Part shown: in pieces, positions 63,286 through 64,000 of the stretch | Layout of the letters: every line of letters begins with the position of its first letter | Numbering within the stretch: the first letter of the stretch is position 1 | Assembly: GCF_017312365.1 (NCBI RefSeq) | Contig: NZ_BLJI01000002.1 | Span: 62,001-126,000, forward strand | Length of the DNA: 64,000 nucleotides | Source of the DNA: Chroococcus sp. FPU101 | GTDB lineage: Bacteria > Cyanobacteriota > Cyanobacteriia > Cyanobacteriales > Microcystaceae | Direction of reading: 5' to 3' | The notes under the pieces: model-generated | What the model saw: the letters and a program-made list of their open reading frames with translations, nothing else | Database searches by the model: none | Told to the model about the DNA's origin: nothing | Program-made: the position numbers and the translations under genes

Positions 63286-64000
63286 ATGAGCGAGCCGAAC
63301 AATCATCAAGTTAACGAACAAAGCAAGATCAAAGACATGGAGCCGTTTCGCCAAGAAGTAGGCGAATATATGACGACTAACCAAGGGGTAGGTATTAGTG
63401 ATACCGACAATTCCCTTAAAGCGGGTGAACGTGGGCCATCACTCCTAGAAGATTTTCATCATTTAGAAAAAATGTCCCACTTTGACCGTGAACGCATCCC
63501 CGAACGGGTTGTTCATGCTAGAGGTGCAGGAGCGCATGGCTATTTTCAAGTTTATGAATCGATGGCCAATTACACAAAAGCGAAATTTTTGCAAGATCCT
63601 TCAGTCAAAACACCTGTATTTGTTCGTTTTTCTAATGTAGGGGGTTCTCGTGGTTCTGCTGATACCGTTCGAGATGTACGGGGTTTCTCGATTAAGTTTT
63701 ATACCGAAGAAGGTAACTATGATTTTGTCGGGAATAATATTCCAGTCTTTTTTATCCAAGATGGAATTAAATTCCCCGATATCATTCACGCTGTCAAACC
63801 TGAACCCAATAACGAAATACCACAAGCGTCATCAGCCCATGACAATTTCTGGGATTTTATCTCATTAGTCCCTGAATCGATGCACATGATCATGTGGTTT
63901 CTTAGTGATCGTACATTGGCTAAAAGCTATCGCATGATTCAAGGATTTGGGGTTCATACCTTCCGCTTCGTTAATGAGCAAGGTAAGGCACGCTTTGTTA
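63286..64000 (+). CDS. katE: Large-subunit (KatE/HPII-type) haem catalase, 5' part
   Basis: Catalase disproportionates hydrogen peroxide. The frame starts at ATG 63286 after AAAGAGGA and stays open to the right edge, giving 238 residues. It has an N-terminal extension, then [41 protein letters not shown], the distal-His region of haem catalases (His in VVHARG). [40 protein letters not shown], the conserved substrate-channel part with catalytic Asn, follows. The [12 protein letters not shown] stretch and the extension resemble clade 2, large-subunit catalases. The proximal Tyr and C-terminal flavodoxin-like domain lie beyond the window. Confidence 0.93.
   Translation, partial: MSEPNNHQVNEQSKIKDMEPFRQEVGEYMTTNQGVGISDTDNSLKAGERGPSLLEDFHHLEKMSHFDRERIPERVVHARGAGAHGYFQVYESMANYTKAKFLQDPSVKTPVFVRFSNVGGSRGSADTVRDVRGFSIKFYTEEGNYDFVGNNIPVFFIQDGIKFPDIIHAVKPEPNNEIPQASSAHDNFWDFISLVPESMHMIMWFLSDRTLAKSYRMIQGFGVHTFRFVNEQGKARFV

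Noticed and set aside
63178-63384. Minus-strand ORF of 68 codons
   Set aside because: It is the antisense of the catalase start, which has a ribosome binding site and strong family identity.

Overview
The window is chromosomal DNA from a cyanobacterium, most likely a unicellular, AT-rich lineage of the Synechocystis/Cyanothece/Geminocystis kind. The evidence is a complete kaiABC clock cluster, the cyanobacterial NDH-1 subunits NdhL and NdhO, the bicarbonate transporter pair SbtA/SbtB, the proton-extrusion protein PcxA, several proteins from families found mainly in cyanobacteria (DUF1400, DUF3007, DUF3318, DUF4335), and many copies of the HIP1 octamer GCGATCGC. The species cannot be fixed from the sequence alone. 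I see no tRNA, rRNA or CRISPR array.

Layout. 0-5 kb: a partial gene at the left edge, fumC, a cold-type RNA-binding protein, and a phosphate-sensing pair (a frameshifted SphS-like kinase, then PhoU). 5-15 kb: mgtE with a WD40 protein and leuD, a COQ4-like gene, a rimK-oxidoreductase pair, an mgtC-ppk2 cluster and a DUF1400 hydrolase. 15-20 kb: housekeeping genes (upp, rpsU, inrS, ndhL operon) and two Uma2-family genes. 19.8-23.1 kb: a segment visibly richer in G+C with a GAF protein and sbtA-sbtB, bordered on the right by a decayed IS6-family element. 23-35 kb: speE, a slipin, a PP2C phosphatase with folB, cofH, an alpha-amylase and pheT. 35-42 kb: kaiABC between two histidine kinase genes, one divergent and frameshifted, the other only 2 nt after kaiC. 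42-46 kb: a tight three-gene operon (desaturase, MetX-like hydrolase, type III glutamine-synthetase-like ligase) whose product I cannot name. 46-55 kb: a glycosyltransferase, a lipoprotein, ndhO, an AddB/UvrD-like protein, pcxA, a truncated haemoglobin and hemE. 55.9-57.8 kb: five consecutive small exported proteins with no recognised family. 57.8-61.5 kb: an SDR, GH31 glucosidase and gluconokinase operon, which suggests direct oxidation of glucose to gluconate. 62-64 kb: a PEP-CTERM protein and a large-type catalase cut by the right edge.

Three genes (sphS-like, ybaY-like, hybrid kinase) are each broken by exactly one missing base, two of them inside homopolymer runs. This points to sequencing error at least as much as to real decay. 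The best candidates for undescribed biology are the exported small-protein cluster (55875-57822), where the first and last proteins share a G-x-N-N-x-x-Y-Q motif, and the desaturase/hydrolase/ligase operon (42379-45619).
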